From contig NZ_CP136651.1 in NCBI RefSeq assembly GCF_036784765.1, positions 2,046,001-2,110,000 of the forward strand: a stretch of 64,000 nt of DNA, read 5' to 3'. Positions 26,963 to 36,985 of this stretch are shown here, in pieces. Under the pieces are notes generated by a model that worked only from the letters and a program-made list of their open reading frames with translations, was not told the origin of the DNA and did not search any database. The position numbers and the translations under genes are program-made. The stretch's first letter is position 1, and every line of letters starts with the position of its first letter. This DNA comes from Novosphingobium sp. ZN18A2. GTDB taxonomy: Bacteria; Pseudomonadota; Alphaproteobacteria; Sphingomonadales; Sphingomonadaceae.

Positions 26963-27973
26963 TTGAACGGGATCGTCTATCACGCCGATCTTAATGAAGC
27001 GCAACGCCGCAATGGCCTTTGCCCGACCGGAAGCTCTCCGTTTGAGCGGCTGGAGTGGTTCGCGCTTCTCTCGCGCGAATGCCTTGCCGCACATCCCCCG
27101 TTGCTCGCCATCGCCCGCGACGGAGAGCGGTGGGCCGCCCTTCCCCTGATGGAAACCGGCGCGCGGCAACTGTCCGGCCTGGCGAACTGGTACAGCTTCT
27201 TCCTGCGCCCGCTTGGCGACCGTTCGCTTCTGCCCGCAATCGCGCGCGACCTTGCATCGCGGGCCGATCGCATAACGCTGGCGCCCTTGCCGCAGGACGA
27301 TGCGAACGCCCTTGCCAGCGCGTTCGGCCATGCCGGATGGTTCGCGCAACTGGAACCGTGCGACAGCAACCATTTCCTGGACATTGGCGGGCGCACATTC
27401 GACGAATACTGGGCGTCCCGGCCCGGACGGCTTCGCGAAACCGTCCGCCGCAGGGGCAAGACGGGGATTGTCGACCTGAAGGTTGAAACCCGCTTCGATC
27501 CGGCGGACTGGGCCGCATACGAGCGCATTTACGGCCTGTCGTGGAAACCGGAGGAAGGAAGCCCCGCGTTCCTGCGCAAGTTCGCCCGGGAAGAGGGAAC
27601 GGCAGGCCGCCTTCGCCTTGGCCTTGCCAGCATCGACGGCACGCCGGTTGCCGCGCAAATGTGGACCGTGGAAGGCGGGACTGCCTTCATCCACAAACTG
27701 GCGCATGACGAGGCTTTCAGGAAGCATTCCCCCGGCACACTGTTGAGCCACGCGCTGTTTCGCCACGTTATTGACCGGGACAATGTTGCGGAAATCGACT
27801 TTGGAACGGGCGATGATCCCTACAAGCGCGACTGGATGGAGGACGTGCGCCTGCGCTGGCGCCTCGACGCCTATCGCCTTGCCGCGCCGCGCCAGTGGCC
27901 GTCGCTGGGCAAGGCCCTTGCGCGCCGGATGCTTCGTTCGCACCCTCTTGTCTCGTCTCAATCGCGCGGTTAA
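26963..27973 (+). CDS. GNAT/FemAB-type acyltransferase of the XrtA locus
   Basis: 336 residues. The C-terminal half has a GNAT-like pattern of the CelD/BcsL or FemAB group: FDEYWASRPGRLRETVRRRGK, then RLGLASIDGTPVAAQMW, FIHKLAHDEAF, SPGTLLSHALF and IDFGTGDDPYKRDWM. The start is TTG at 26963 behind AAGGGG; an in-frame TAA nine bases upstream rules out anything longer. It heads a plus-strand unit with the ACP and two hydrolases. A role transferring an acyl group from the ACP or CoA to the polymer is inference. Confidence 0.82.
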   Translation: MNGIVYHADLNEAQRRNGLCPTGSSPFERLEWFALLSRECLAAHPPLLAIARDGERWAALPLMETGARQLSGLANWYSFFLRPLGDRSLLPAIARDLASRADRITLAPLPQDDANALASAFGHAGWFAQLEPCDSNHFLDIGGRTFDEYWASRPGRLRETVRRRGKTGIVDLKVETRFDPADWAAYERIYGLSWKPEEGSPAFLRKFAREEGTAGRLRLGLASIDGTPVAAQMWTVEGGTAFIHKLAHDEAFRKHSPGTLLSHALFRHVIDRDNVAEIDFGTGDDPYKRDWMEDVRLRWRLDAYRLAAPRQWPSLGKALARRMLRSHPLVSSQSRG

Positions 27974-28013
27974 GGCGCCCCGCACTGGTGGAAACGACAG
28001 GAAATCGCCCCGC

Positions 28014-28283
28014 GTGAGCAGTCTTGCCAACGATACCGATACCGTCCTGCGCGCAATCCTGCGCGACGTGCTTGGCCTTTCAGAAGACCAGGTAAAGGGC
28101 TTCGACAACGATACCGGCCTGTTCGGCGCCTTGCCCGAGCTAGACTCGATGGCGGTCGCCGGCCTCCTTACCGAAATGGAGGACCGGCTCGATATCATGA
28201 TCGAAGATGACGAAGTCGACGGCGAAATGCTGGAAACCTACGGCAACCTGCTGACATTCGCAGAGGCAAAGCGCGCCGCGTGA
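28014..28283 (+). CDS. Acyl carrier protein, XrtA locus
   Basis: 89 residues, beginning with GTG. The phosphopantetheine attachment serine is Ser45 in PELDSMAV, in place of the usual DSL, and helix III with the acidic recognition residues follows (EMEDRLDIMIEDDEVDGE). It would carry an activated acyl or amino-acyl group during modification of the polysaccharide, probably loaded by the divergent AMP ligase. It begins 40 bases after the acyltransferase gene and its TGA overlaps the next gene's GTG. Confidence 0.9.
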   Translation: MSSLANDTDTVLRAILRDVLGLSEDQVKGFDNDTGLFGALPELDSMAVAGLLTEMEDRLDIMIEDDEVDGEMLETYGNLLTFAEAKRAA

Positions 28284-28951
28284 TTGCCGCGTGGACCTGC
28301 CCCGGACCCGCGGGCCCGGTCACCGAATATGCCCTTGCCTTCGACAGGACGCGCAAGCACCGGCTACTGATTATCCCCGCGCTTTTCGAGGAAGCCAACC
28401 GCACCCGCCGGATGCTGGTGGAAGCGATGCGTCGGATCGACGCGGCGGGAATCGATTGCTTCCTGCCAGACCTGCCCGGATGCAATGAAAGCCTGCAGGA
28501 TTTCAGCGCGCAGAGTCTTGATACCTGGCGCGCGGCAATGCGGGCGGCGGCCGAGGAATTTGGCGCAACGCACCTGTTCGCGGTGCGCGGCGGGGCGCTT
28601 CTGGCACCAAAATCGCTGCCAGGTTTCGAATACGATCCGGCAAAGGGTTCATCCATCCTGCGCCAGTTGCTGCGCGCGCGCGTGATCGCGTCGCGCGAGG
28701 CCGGGCGAGAGGAAGATACCACCGGCCTTATGGAAACGGGCAAGCAATCGGGCATAGAGCTTGCGGGCTATCGCTGCGGTGCAGCGCTCGTCGCCGGACT
28801 GGAAGCCGCCGTGCCGGAGGAACGCGGTCGGCGTAAGATAAGCCAGGGTGAGCTTGAAGGCGCAGGCTTGTGGCTGCGCAGCGAACCAGGAGACAATCCC
28901 GCGCAATCGCGCGACATTGCCGCCATCGTCGCGGCGGAGATCGCGGCGTGA
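28280..28951 (+). CDS. Alpha/beta hydrolase 2-like protein, exosortase A-associated
   Basis: 223 residues. The start (IAAWTCPGPAGPVTEYALAFD) and the RLLIIPALFEEANRTRRMLVEAMRR and FLPDLPGCNESLQDF segments match the exosortase-associated hydrolase 2 family. The expected nucleophile elbow is replaced by HLFAVRGGALLA, with no Ser or Cys nucleophile, so catalysis by the usual triad is doubtful. It starts with GTG overlapping the ACP stop and its TGA overlaps the start of the next gene, suggesting coupled translation. Confidence 0.78.
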   Translation: MIAAWTCPGPAGPVTEYALAFDRTRKHRLLIIPALFEEANRTRRMLVEAMRRIDAAGIDCFLPDLPGCNESLQDFSAQSLDTWRAAMRAAAEEFGATHLFAVRGGALLAPKSLPGFEYDPAKGSSILRQLLRARVIASREAGREEDTTGLMETGKQSGIELAGYRCGAALVAGLEAAVPEERGRRKISQGELEGAGLWLRSEPGDNPAQSRDIAAIVAAEIAA

Positions 28952-29727
28952 CGCGGCTTCACACAACCTTTTCGTGCGAAGGCGCGACTCTCGCCGGAAC
29001 GCTCGACACCGGGCCGCTTGCAACCGGGCTGCTGATGGTTTCCGGTGGCAACGAAATCCGGTCCGGAAGCTGGTCGGGGCAGGCGCAACTGGCCGCCCGC
29101 GTGGCCTCCGCCGGGTTCCCCGTTTTCCGATACGACCGGCGCGGCGTGGGCGACAGCGAAGGGACGAACGGCGATTTCCGCCGCAGCGAGCCCGATATAC
29201 GCGCCGCCCTTGCCGCCTTCCGCGTGGCCGCGCCGCAGCTTGAACGCGTGGTCGCCTTCGGCAGTTGCGATGCGGCGACGGCGCTGATGATGTTCGGCCC
29301 GTCCCTGCCAGTCGACGACCTGGTGCTGGCCAATCCGTGGACGATTGACGGCGAAAAGGCACCCGACGCGATGCCCGCATCAGCCATTCGCAGCCGCTAT
29401 CTCAGAAAGCTGGCCAATCCGCGCGAAATCTGGCGCCTGCTGACGGGCCGTGTCGATATGGGCCAGTTGGCGCGCGGGTTGAAGGGCGCGGCGGCCGGTG
29501 CGCCTGTCGCCTCGCCGATGGTCGGGCGCATGATAGCCGGCACCGATGCATTTGCCGGCCCCGTTTCGATCCTGCTCGCCGCCAACGACCGGACCGCGCA
29601 GATGTTCGAAGAGGTCTGGCCGGCCCGCGATCCGCGCGTTGAGCGAATCCAGTCCGCATCGCACAGCTTTTCGGACGACGAAGCGCGCAGCTGGCTGCTG
29701 GACCGTGTGCTGCGCGCCTTGCGGTAA
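28948..29727 (+). CDS. Alpha/beta hydrolase 1, exosortase A-associated
   Basis: 259 residues. The fold is shown by LMVSGGNEIRSGSWSGQAQLA (oxyanion region), FRYDRRGVGDSEG and a nucleophile elbow VAFGSCDAAT in which Cys rather than Ser sits in the nucleophile position (G-S-C-D-A), as in the hydrolase 1 family. An acidic residue in LLAANDRT and a late His (SASHSFSD) complete a plausible triad. It may act as a thioesterase or transferase releasing an intermediate from the ACP; this is inference. The gene ends only nine bases from the convergent trxB. Confidence 0.82.
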   Translation: MTRLHTTFSCEGATLAGTLDTGPLATGLLMVSGGNEIRSGSWSGQAQLAARVASAGFPVFRYDRRGVGDSEGTNGDFRRSEPDIRAALAAFRVAAPQLERVVAFGSCDAATALMMFGPSLPVDDLVLANPWTIDGEKAPDAMPASAIRSRYLRKLANPREIWRLLTGRVDMGQLARGLKGAAAGAPVASPMVGRMIAGTDAFAGPVSILLAANDRTAQMFEEVWPARDPRVERIQSASHSFSDDEARSWLLDRVLRALR

Positions 29728-29736
29728 TTCGCCGCG

Positions 29737-30711
29737 TCAGGCTTCCGCCACGTCCTTTGCATTCGCGAAATCGCGCGCGGCCAGGAACCGTTCCGCATCC
29801 AGCGCTGCCATACAGCCCGTGCCCGCGGCGGTAACCGCCTGGCGATAGACGTGATCCATCACATCGCCGCAGGCGAAGATGCCCGGAACGGACGTGCGCG
29901 GCGTGCCCGGCTCTACCAGCAGGTAACCGCCCGCATCCATCGGCAGCTTGTCCCTGAACAGCTCCGTTGCCGGGGCATGGCCGATGGCGACAAATGCGCC
30001 GTCCGTTTCGATATGAGAGGTTTCGCCAGTTTCGGTGTCCGTCAGGTCAAGCCCCGTCAGCCCCGCACCGCCCGTATCGCCCACGAAGCGATCGACCGTC
30101 TTGTTCCACAGCACCTTGATGCCCTTGTGCGCGAAAAGGCGGTCTTGCAGGATTTTTTCGGCGCGCAGCGAGTCGCGGCGATGGATCAGCGTCACGTCCG
30201 GGCTGTGGTTGGTGAGGTATAGCGCTTCCTCGACCGCCGTATTACCGCCGCCGATCACCACCACCTTCTTGCCGCGATAGAAGAACCCGTCACACGTGGC
30301 GCAGGCCGAAACGCCCTTGCCGCCCAGTTCCTGCTCGCCCGGAACGCCCAGCCACTTGGCCTGCGCGCCGGTTGCGATCACCAGCGTATCGCCTTCGTAA
30401 ATGTCGCCGCCATCGCCCGTTGCGCGGAACGGAGAGCCGGACAGGTCGATATCGACAATCGTATCCCACATCATCCGCGTGCCGACGTGTTCGGCCTGGG
30501 CCTGCATTTCCTGCATCAGCCACGGCCCCTGGATCACGTCGCGGAAACCGGGATAGTTTTCGACATCCGTCGTGATCGTAAGCTGGCCACCGGGCTGAAG
30601 CCCCTGCACCACGATCGGTTCCATTCCAGCGCGCGCGCCATAGATCGCGGCGCTCAGCCCTGCCGGGCCGGATCCGATAATAAGCATGCGGGTCTTGTGG
30701 GTGGTCGCCAT
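29737..30711 (-). CDS. trxB: Thioredoxin reductase
   Basis: 324-residue NADPH- and FAD-dependent enzyme that keeps thioredoxin reduced. FAD motif GSGPAGLSAAIYGARAG is at 13-29, the redox dithiol CATC at 137-140, the NADPH motif VIGGGNTAVEEALYL follows, and the C-terminal FAD motif is GIFACGDVMD. The ATG at 30711 follows CCGGAGGCACC. Length and motifs are those of the low-molecular-weight bacterial enzyme. Confidence 0.96.
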   Translation of the reverse strand: MATTHKTRMLIIGSGPAGLSAAIYGARAGMEPIVVQGLQPGGQLTITTDVENYPGFRDVIQGPWLMQEMQAQAEHVGTRMMWDTIVDIDLSGSPFRATGDGGDIYEGDTLVIATGAQAKWLGVPGEQELGGKGVSACATCDGFFYRGKKVVVIGGGNTAVEEALYLTNHSPDVTLIHRRDSLRAEKILQDRLFAHKGIKVLWNKTVDRFVGDTGGAGLTGLDLTDTETGETSHIETDGAFVAIGHAPATELFRDKLPMDAGGYLLVEPGTPRTSVPGIFACGDVMDHVYRQAVTAAGTGCMAALDAERFLAARDFANAKDVAEA

Positions 30712-30814
30712 GGTGCCTCCGGTCTTGCGTGGCCCGCGAAATAGGAATTGCACGCGCGCCTGACCAGCCTGCACGTGCGCTTTTACGCAGCTTCGTGGCA
30801 CGATTGCTTCGTTT

Positions 30815-31621
30815 TCAGGCGATCAAGCGCGCTTCGATGCGTTCCAGAAGCGCGGGATCGACACCCAGCACTTCCGCCGCATAGGCTTCGACCGAGCCGT
30901 GACGTTCCCGGATCCGGGCAAGTGCGGTTTCCAGGTATTCGGGATGGACGGACATCAGCGTGCGGATCGCGTCCTCGTCCATTTCCGGACCGAACCCCGC
31001 GCGGACATGGCGGGCACCGGCCCCGATCCGCGCCTCGATGTTTCCCGCGCTGTTGGTCAGCAGGTAATCCGCCATCGCGTCGTCCGGGTGAACCCCCAGC
31101 AGGTTGTGGACCAGCGCCGCACCCAGCCCGGTGCGATCCTTGCCCGCCAGGCAATGGAGCAGGCTTGCCCCGTCGCGATTGGCAAGTGCATCGAACATCA
31201 GGCGATAGGTGCCCACCAGCACCGGGCGCCAAGGCATCGATTCGTATAGCCGCACCATCGCCGCATGGGCATCGGCCGCGGTCTGCACCTCGCGCGCGGC
31301 TTCCTCGTGCGCGGCCTGCCCGCTGCTGCCCGCCGTTTCACCGGGATGAAACAATACGTCGCCCGAAAAGTCCTCGTGACGCAGGCACGGGTTCAGCGCC
31401 CGCTCGCTATCGCCGCGCAAGTCGATAACCGTTGCGATATCAAGGGTATGGACCCTTTCCAGATCATCCGGCGTGGCTTCCGAATGGTGGCCGGACCGCC
31501 ACAGGGTTCCGCGCCGCAATATGCCGCTGCGGGCGCGATAGCCGCCATAGTCCCGGAAATTGTGAATCCCTTCCATCGGGATTACGCGTTCGGCGTCTGC
31601 CATTGTGTCAATCTCTGTCAT
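30815..31621 (-). CDS. Tyrosine/dual-specificity protein phosphatase (Y_phosphatase3 type)
   Basis: 268 residues. An N-terminal GIHNFRDYGGY motif and the CX5R P-loop HCLAGKDRTG define the bacterial tyrosine phosphatase family related to IphP and Mycobacterium PtpB; some members also act on phosphoinositides. There is no signal peptide. The gene lies upstream of trxB on the same strand with about 100 bases between them. It might counter the polysaccharide tyrosine kinase 9 kb away, but nothing in the sequence shows that. Confidence 0.84.
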   Translation of the reverse strand: MTEIDTMADAERVIPMEGIHNFRDYGGYRARSGILRRGTLWRSGHHSEATPDDLERVHTLDIATVIDLRGDSERALNPCLRHEDFSGDVLFHPGETAGSSGQAAHEEAAREVQTAADAHAAMVRLYESMPWRPVLVGTYRLMFDALANRDGASLLHCLAGKDRTGLGAALVHNLLGVHPDDAMADYLLTNSAGNIEARIGAGARHVRAGFGPEMDEDAIRTLMSVHPEYLETALARIRERHGSVEAYAAEVLGVDPALLERIEARLIA

Positions 31622-31663
31622 CGCGACCGGCCTAGCGCAGCCTTGCGAAGGATTCGAGACGTT

Positions 31664-32032
31664 TCAGCCCACGGGCCGTTCCGCGAACGACATGGCCCGG
31701 CCGACCACCGCTTCGGACGGCGTGGGCTTAAGCACAAGCTCGCCCCGCAAAACGCCAAGGTCATGGCCAAGCGGCTGGGGGTCGCCGGTATAGAGGATGT
31801 AGGGCACGCCCTTGCTGTCCAGTTCCTTTGCCACCGGCGCGCAGGTGATCCCGTTGCCCAGCGATACGTCGAGGATGGCGACATCGATCATCTGGCTGAC
31901 CAGAATATCCATCGCTTCGTCTATGCAGCAGGCGGTCAGCGGCATGCAGCCCGCTTCGGACACCGCGCATTCCAGATCGAACATGATCAACGGTTCATCG
32001 TCGAGCAGGAGGATGCGCAGCGAACGGCCCAT
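31664..32032 (-). CDS. Single-domain response regulator
   Basis: 122 residues: one receiver domain with no output domain. Acidic pair at 11-12 (LLDDEP), phosphoacceptor Asp55 (VAILDVSLGNG), Thr in LYTGD and Lys102 (LVLKPTP) are all present. Such proteins act as phosphate relays or by protein contact, and similar receivers with cognate HWE/HisKA_2 kinases are common in alphaproteobacteria. No kinase gene is adjacent. Confidence 0.85.
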   Translation of the reverse strand: MGRSLRILLLDDEPLIMFDLECAVSEAGCMPLTACCIDEAMDILVSQMIDVAILDVSLGNGITCAPVAKELDSKGVPYILYTGDPQPLGHDLGVLRGELVLKPTPSEAVVGRAMSFAERPVG

Positions 32033-32194
32033 CAGGCACGCCTTCCCGCACGCGCGTCGAACGCTTCACCTGCAATGGATGAATTGGCCCTGCCGAACAC
32101 CTGCAATTTCCCAGTCATTCCCTGTCGATTCCAGTCGCACCGGAATATTGTAATGCACGACAACAACTTTGGTTTCCGTGATATTAGCAAAACA

Positions 32195-33415
32195 TCATTT
32201 TTCCTGGCCGAACCCCGATTCCAGAAAGCGTTCGGCACATCCGGCCAGAACCGCCGTGCCCAGCGGCAGGACGGTTTCGTCCACCACCATCCTGGTGGAA
32301 TGGATCGAACAGCACGATCGCCAGTCAACGCCTTCGTGCGCCACGCCCAGGAAGAACATCGCACCCGGCATCTTTTCCAGCACGTATGAGAAATCCTCTG
32401 CCCCCATGACGGGCGCATCAAGACGCATGAAACCGTCCGGCCCCGAAAGATCGCGCACCACGGCTTCGCCCAGGTCGACCGCGCGCGGATCGCAGACGGT
32501 GACGGGAAACCCTTCTTCAATCGCGATGTCGGCGGTCATGCCGTGCGCTTCGGCAATGCCCTGCACCAGACGCGTCAGCAGTTCTGCCACCTTGGCGCGA
32601 TGCCCGGAGGAGAGCGTGCGTATCGTGCCTTTCAGGAATGCGCTGTCGGGAATCACGTTGAACGTGGTTCCGGCATCGATTTTCGCGACGGTTACCACCA
32701 CCGCGTCGGCGGCATTGAACCTGCGCGTAACCATGGACTGGATCGCCGTCACGATTTCACAGGCCACCGGGATCGGATCGGCCGCATCGTGCGGCATCGA
32801 GGCATGGCCGCCGGCACCCTTGATCGTGATTTCGAACTGGTCCGCCGATGCCATCAGCGCGCCGGCGCGGCCCGCGACAAGGCCGTGCGGGCTGTTGGGC
32901 ATGATGTGCAGCGCGAACGCCGCATCGGGCAACGGACGATCCTTTCCGCCCAGCAGCCCGTCATCCAGCATGAAGCGCGCGCCGTGATGCCCTTCCTCGC
33001 CCGGCTGGAACATGAAGCGCACTTCGCCCCTGATCCTGTCGGCACGCGCGCACAAAAGCTCGGCGGCGCCGGCCAGCATGGCGGTGTGCGTATCGTGTCC
33101 GCAGGCGTGCATGGCGCCGGGAATTTCGGACGCGAAATCGAGGCCTGTTTCCTCGATCATCGGCAGGGCATCCATGTCCCCGCGAAGAAGCACGCAACGC
33201 CCCTCTCCCGCGCCGCCCATTAAGGTGGCGACCAATCCGGTGGTCGAAGGCCCTTCCGCCCATTCGAGCGGCAGATGCGCAAGCGCCGCGCGAACCTTGT
33301 CGCGCGTTTTCGGGGTATGTAGGCCAAGTTCGGGCTCGCGATGGATCGAACGGCGCAGGCTGACGATCCGCTCGCCAATGCCCCGTGCCTGCTCCAGAAG
33401 TTCGGCGTGCAGCAT
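32195..33415 (-). CDS. M20-family metal-dependent amidohydrolase
   Basis: 406 residues of the M20D peptidase/amidohydrolase group (hippurate hydrolase, N-acyl-amino-acid or IAA-amino-acid hydrolases). Metal-site sequences are MHACGHDTHTAML, FQPGEEGHHGARFML and the C-terminal MGAEDFSYVLEK; the dimerisation lid contains GAGGHASMPHDAADP. ATG at 33415 follows GGAGAAGGG; longer upstream frames are not protein-like. Substrate is unknown. Confidence 0.9.
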   Translation of the reverse strand: MLHAELLEQARGIGERIVSLRRSIHREPELGLHTPKTRDKVRAALAHLPLEWAEGPSTTGLVATLMGGAGEGRCVLLRGDMDALPMIEETGLDFASEIPGAMHACGHDTHTAMLAGAAELLCARADRIRGEVRFMFQPGEEGHHGARFMLDDGLLGGKDRPLPDAAFALHIMPNSPHGLVAGRAGALMASADQFEITIKGAGGHASMPHDAADPIPVACEIVTAIQSMVTRRFNAADAVVVTVAKIDAGTTFNVIPDSAFLKGTIRTLSSGHRAKVAELLTRLVQGIAEAHGMTADIAIEEGFPVTVCDPRAVDLGEAVVRDLSGPDGFMRLDAPVMGAEDFSYVLEKMPGAMFFLGVAHEGVDWRSCCSIHSTRMVVDETVLPLGTAVLAGCAERFLESGFGQEK

Positions 33416-33692
33416 GAACCCTTCTCCGTATTTCTCGCGGTTGTCACGAGCCGGCGCCTCGTCCGGACCGAATTCCGCGTGGCGCCGAGAGGTAACGCGG
33501 CGGTGGCGGAATGCAATGGCGTCTGCTTGCGGGGCTGCGTAGTGGCCTGACAATGCAGGTTTCAACGCGGCCCCCGGCCAGCTTCCAACCGCCCTTTCCT
33601 GCACGGGACCGGCCTGCCACGCTTGCGCCCCTGCGGGCCGCCCTGTAGAGGGCGCGCAAACCTCCCTTTACGCCTATTCCCAGAGGAAACCG

Positions 33693-35366
<1,674 letters not shown>

Positions 35367-35383
35367 TCGCTGCGATCAATTCG

Positions 35384-35401
35384 GGCCGGGGAAACCCGGC
35401 C
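35384..35401 (+). terminator. GNRA-loop hairpin after ettA
   Basis: GGCCGGG-GAAA-CCCGGCC forms a 7-bp GC stem closed by a GAAA tetraloop, 17 bases after the ettA stop. It is followed by GGCGCGCAAG, not by Ts, so it is at best a weak terminator or a 3'-end stabilising hairpin. Confidence 0.5.
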
Positions 35402-35441
35402 GGCGCGCAAGTTCTGCAATGAATTCGGGTGGGGGGCGCCG

Positions 35442-36785
35442 CTAATGGCGCTCCTCTTCCTTTTCCTCGATATCGGGATCACCGGCTTCGGACCGCGGCA
35501 GAAAATCGCGTGACAGCGCGTGATAAAGCCGCGGCTTGCAAACCTGCGCGCCGGACCAGTCCGCGATCAGCGCGGTCAGCACCAGCGGCAGGATCGACCC
35601 GCTGCTGCCGGTCGTCTCGCTAAGGATGATAACACCGGTCAGCGGCGCGCGAACGACGCCGGTGAAATAGCCCGCCATGCCCAGAAGGACGATGGCGCCG
35701 GTGGATTCGCTGGGGAACACCATCGCCAGCAGCTTGCCGAACCCTGCGCCAACGGCCAGCGACGGCGCGAAAATACCGCCGGGAAGGCCGCTTGCGCTGG
35801 TCGCGAGCGTGGTGACGAACTTTGCCGGGCCAAGCCACACGCTGCCGTCCTGGCCTTCAAGCAGCGCCTTGGCCGGGGCATAGCCGGTGCCCCAGGTCGC
35901 GCCACTGGTAACGACGCCCAGAACGCCGACGGCAACGCCGCAAATCAGCGCGACGACCAGAGGGCGCGCGAACACGCCGGACTTCGCTTCGCGGCGACGG
36001 CGCGTGATCAGAAGGAGAAAACGCGAAAACAATCCGCCCAGCGCGCCGCCCGCAAGCCCGGCGATCGGCGCGATGATAAGCGCCGATCCCACCGGAAGCG
36101 GATCGGACAGGGTGCCGAAATAGAGGTAATTGCCCGCCAGCCCCTGGCTGGTAAGGCCCGAAATCATCACCGCGCCCATGACGAGAACCGCCACGCGCTG
36201 TTCATACGCGCTCGCCAGTTCCTCGATCGCAAACGCGATACCCGCGATGGGCGTGTTGAATGCGGCCGCAACGCCCGCGGCGCCGCCCGCGATCAGCACA
36301 CCGGATGTCAGGCGCGCACCGAACAGCCTGTGGCACCCGACCATGATCGCCGCGCCAAGCTGGACCGTCGGGCCTTCACGCCCGACCGACGCGCCACCAA
36401 GGATCGCGCCAAGCGTGACCACCAGCTTGAACAGCGCGGTCTTCATGCCCAGCAATCCGCGCGACAGAAGTCCATCCGGATCGCGGCTGGCGGCGATAAC
36501 CTGCGGAATGCCCGACCCGCGCGCCGCCGGTGCAACCAGCAGCGTCATCCATGCGAAACCCACAAACAATGCAGGCGTTACGACCAGCGGCGAATAAGGC
36601 CACCGCGCCACCATCGAATCGAACACGCCCTGCGCCTTGTCCGCCGCCTCTGCGAAAAGCAGGGCGACAAGGCCGATCATCACCGCACCAAGCAGCGACC
36701 CCGAACGTCTGCGCCACTCATGCGGGAACAGCTCGCCGTGGTCGGAATGGATCAGGTTGGAAAAGCGCTTGCGGAGGGTTGGCAT
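35442..36785 (-). CDS. ClC-family chloride channel/antiporter
   Basis: 447-residue polytopic membrane protein. The three selectivity motifs are present: GSGIP, GREGPTV (with the gating glutamate) and GGIFAPSLAVG, and an AFNTPIAGIAFAIEE segment follows the GREGP helix. It most likely exchanges chloride for protons or acts as a channel. No CBS domains follow, as in the short bacterial form; the C-terminus is a charged EEKEEER tail. Confidence 0.92.
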   Translation of the reverse strand: MPTLRKRFSNLIHSDHGELFPHEWRRRSGSLLGAVMIGLVALLFAEAADKAQGVFDSMVARWPYSPLVVTPALFVGFAWMTLLVAPAARGSGIPQVIAASRDPDGLLSRGLLGMKTALFKLVVTLGAILGGASVGREGPTVQLGAAIMVGCHRLFGARLTSGVLIAGGAAGVAAAFNTPIAGIAFAIEELASAYEQRVAVLVMGAVMISGLTSQGLAGNYLYFGTLSDPLPVGSALIIAPIAGLAGGALGGLFSRFLLLITRRRREAKSGVFARPLVVALICGVAVGVLGVVTSGATWGTGYAPAKALLEGQDGSVWLGPAKFVTTLATSASGLPGGIFAPSLAVGAGFGKLLAMVFPSESTGAIVLLGMAGYFTGVVRAPLTGVIILSETTGSSGSILPLVLTALIADWSGAQVCKPRLYHALSRDFLPRSEAGDPDIEEKEEERH

Positions 36786-36985
36786 CGCTTGGCGGTTAGC
36801 CCCCAGCCCGAACCGCGTCCACCCCTTCCCTGCGATTCATTTGTCAAACCGGAGTTCATAAAACCGTGCCTCAAGATGAACAAACACCGATAGGGCGGTT
36901 CAGGACCAAGTCAGTCGACGCCATATAGAACCGATGACAGGTGGTGCCGCGATCGTCGCGGCAAGATGGAGAGCGAGAAATCACA

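Noticed and set aside
30794..30808. TGGCACGATTGCTT as a sigma-54 promoter
   Set aside because: The gap between the GG and GC elements is too short (consensus TGGCAC-N5-TTGC).
31265..32389. 374-codon plus-strand frame across the phosphatase, response regulator and amidohydrolase genes
   Set aside because: It lies antisense to three well-supported genes and its translation shows no domain.
35520..36893. 457-codon frame antisense to the ClC gene
   Set aside because: Shadow of the membrane-protein gene; the translation is a highly polar Arg/Gln-rich sequence without family features.
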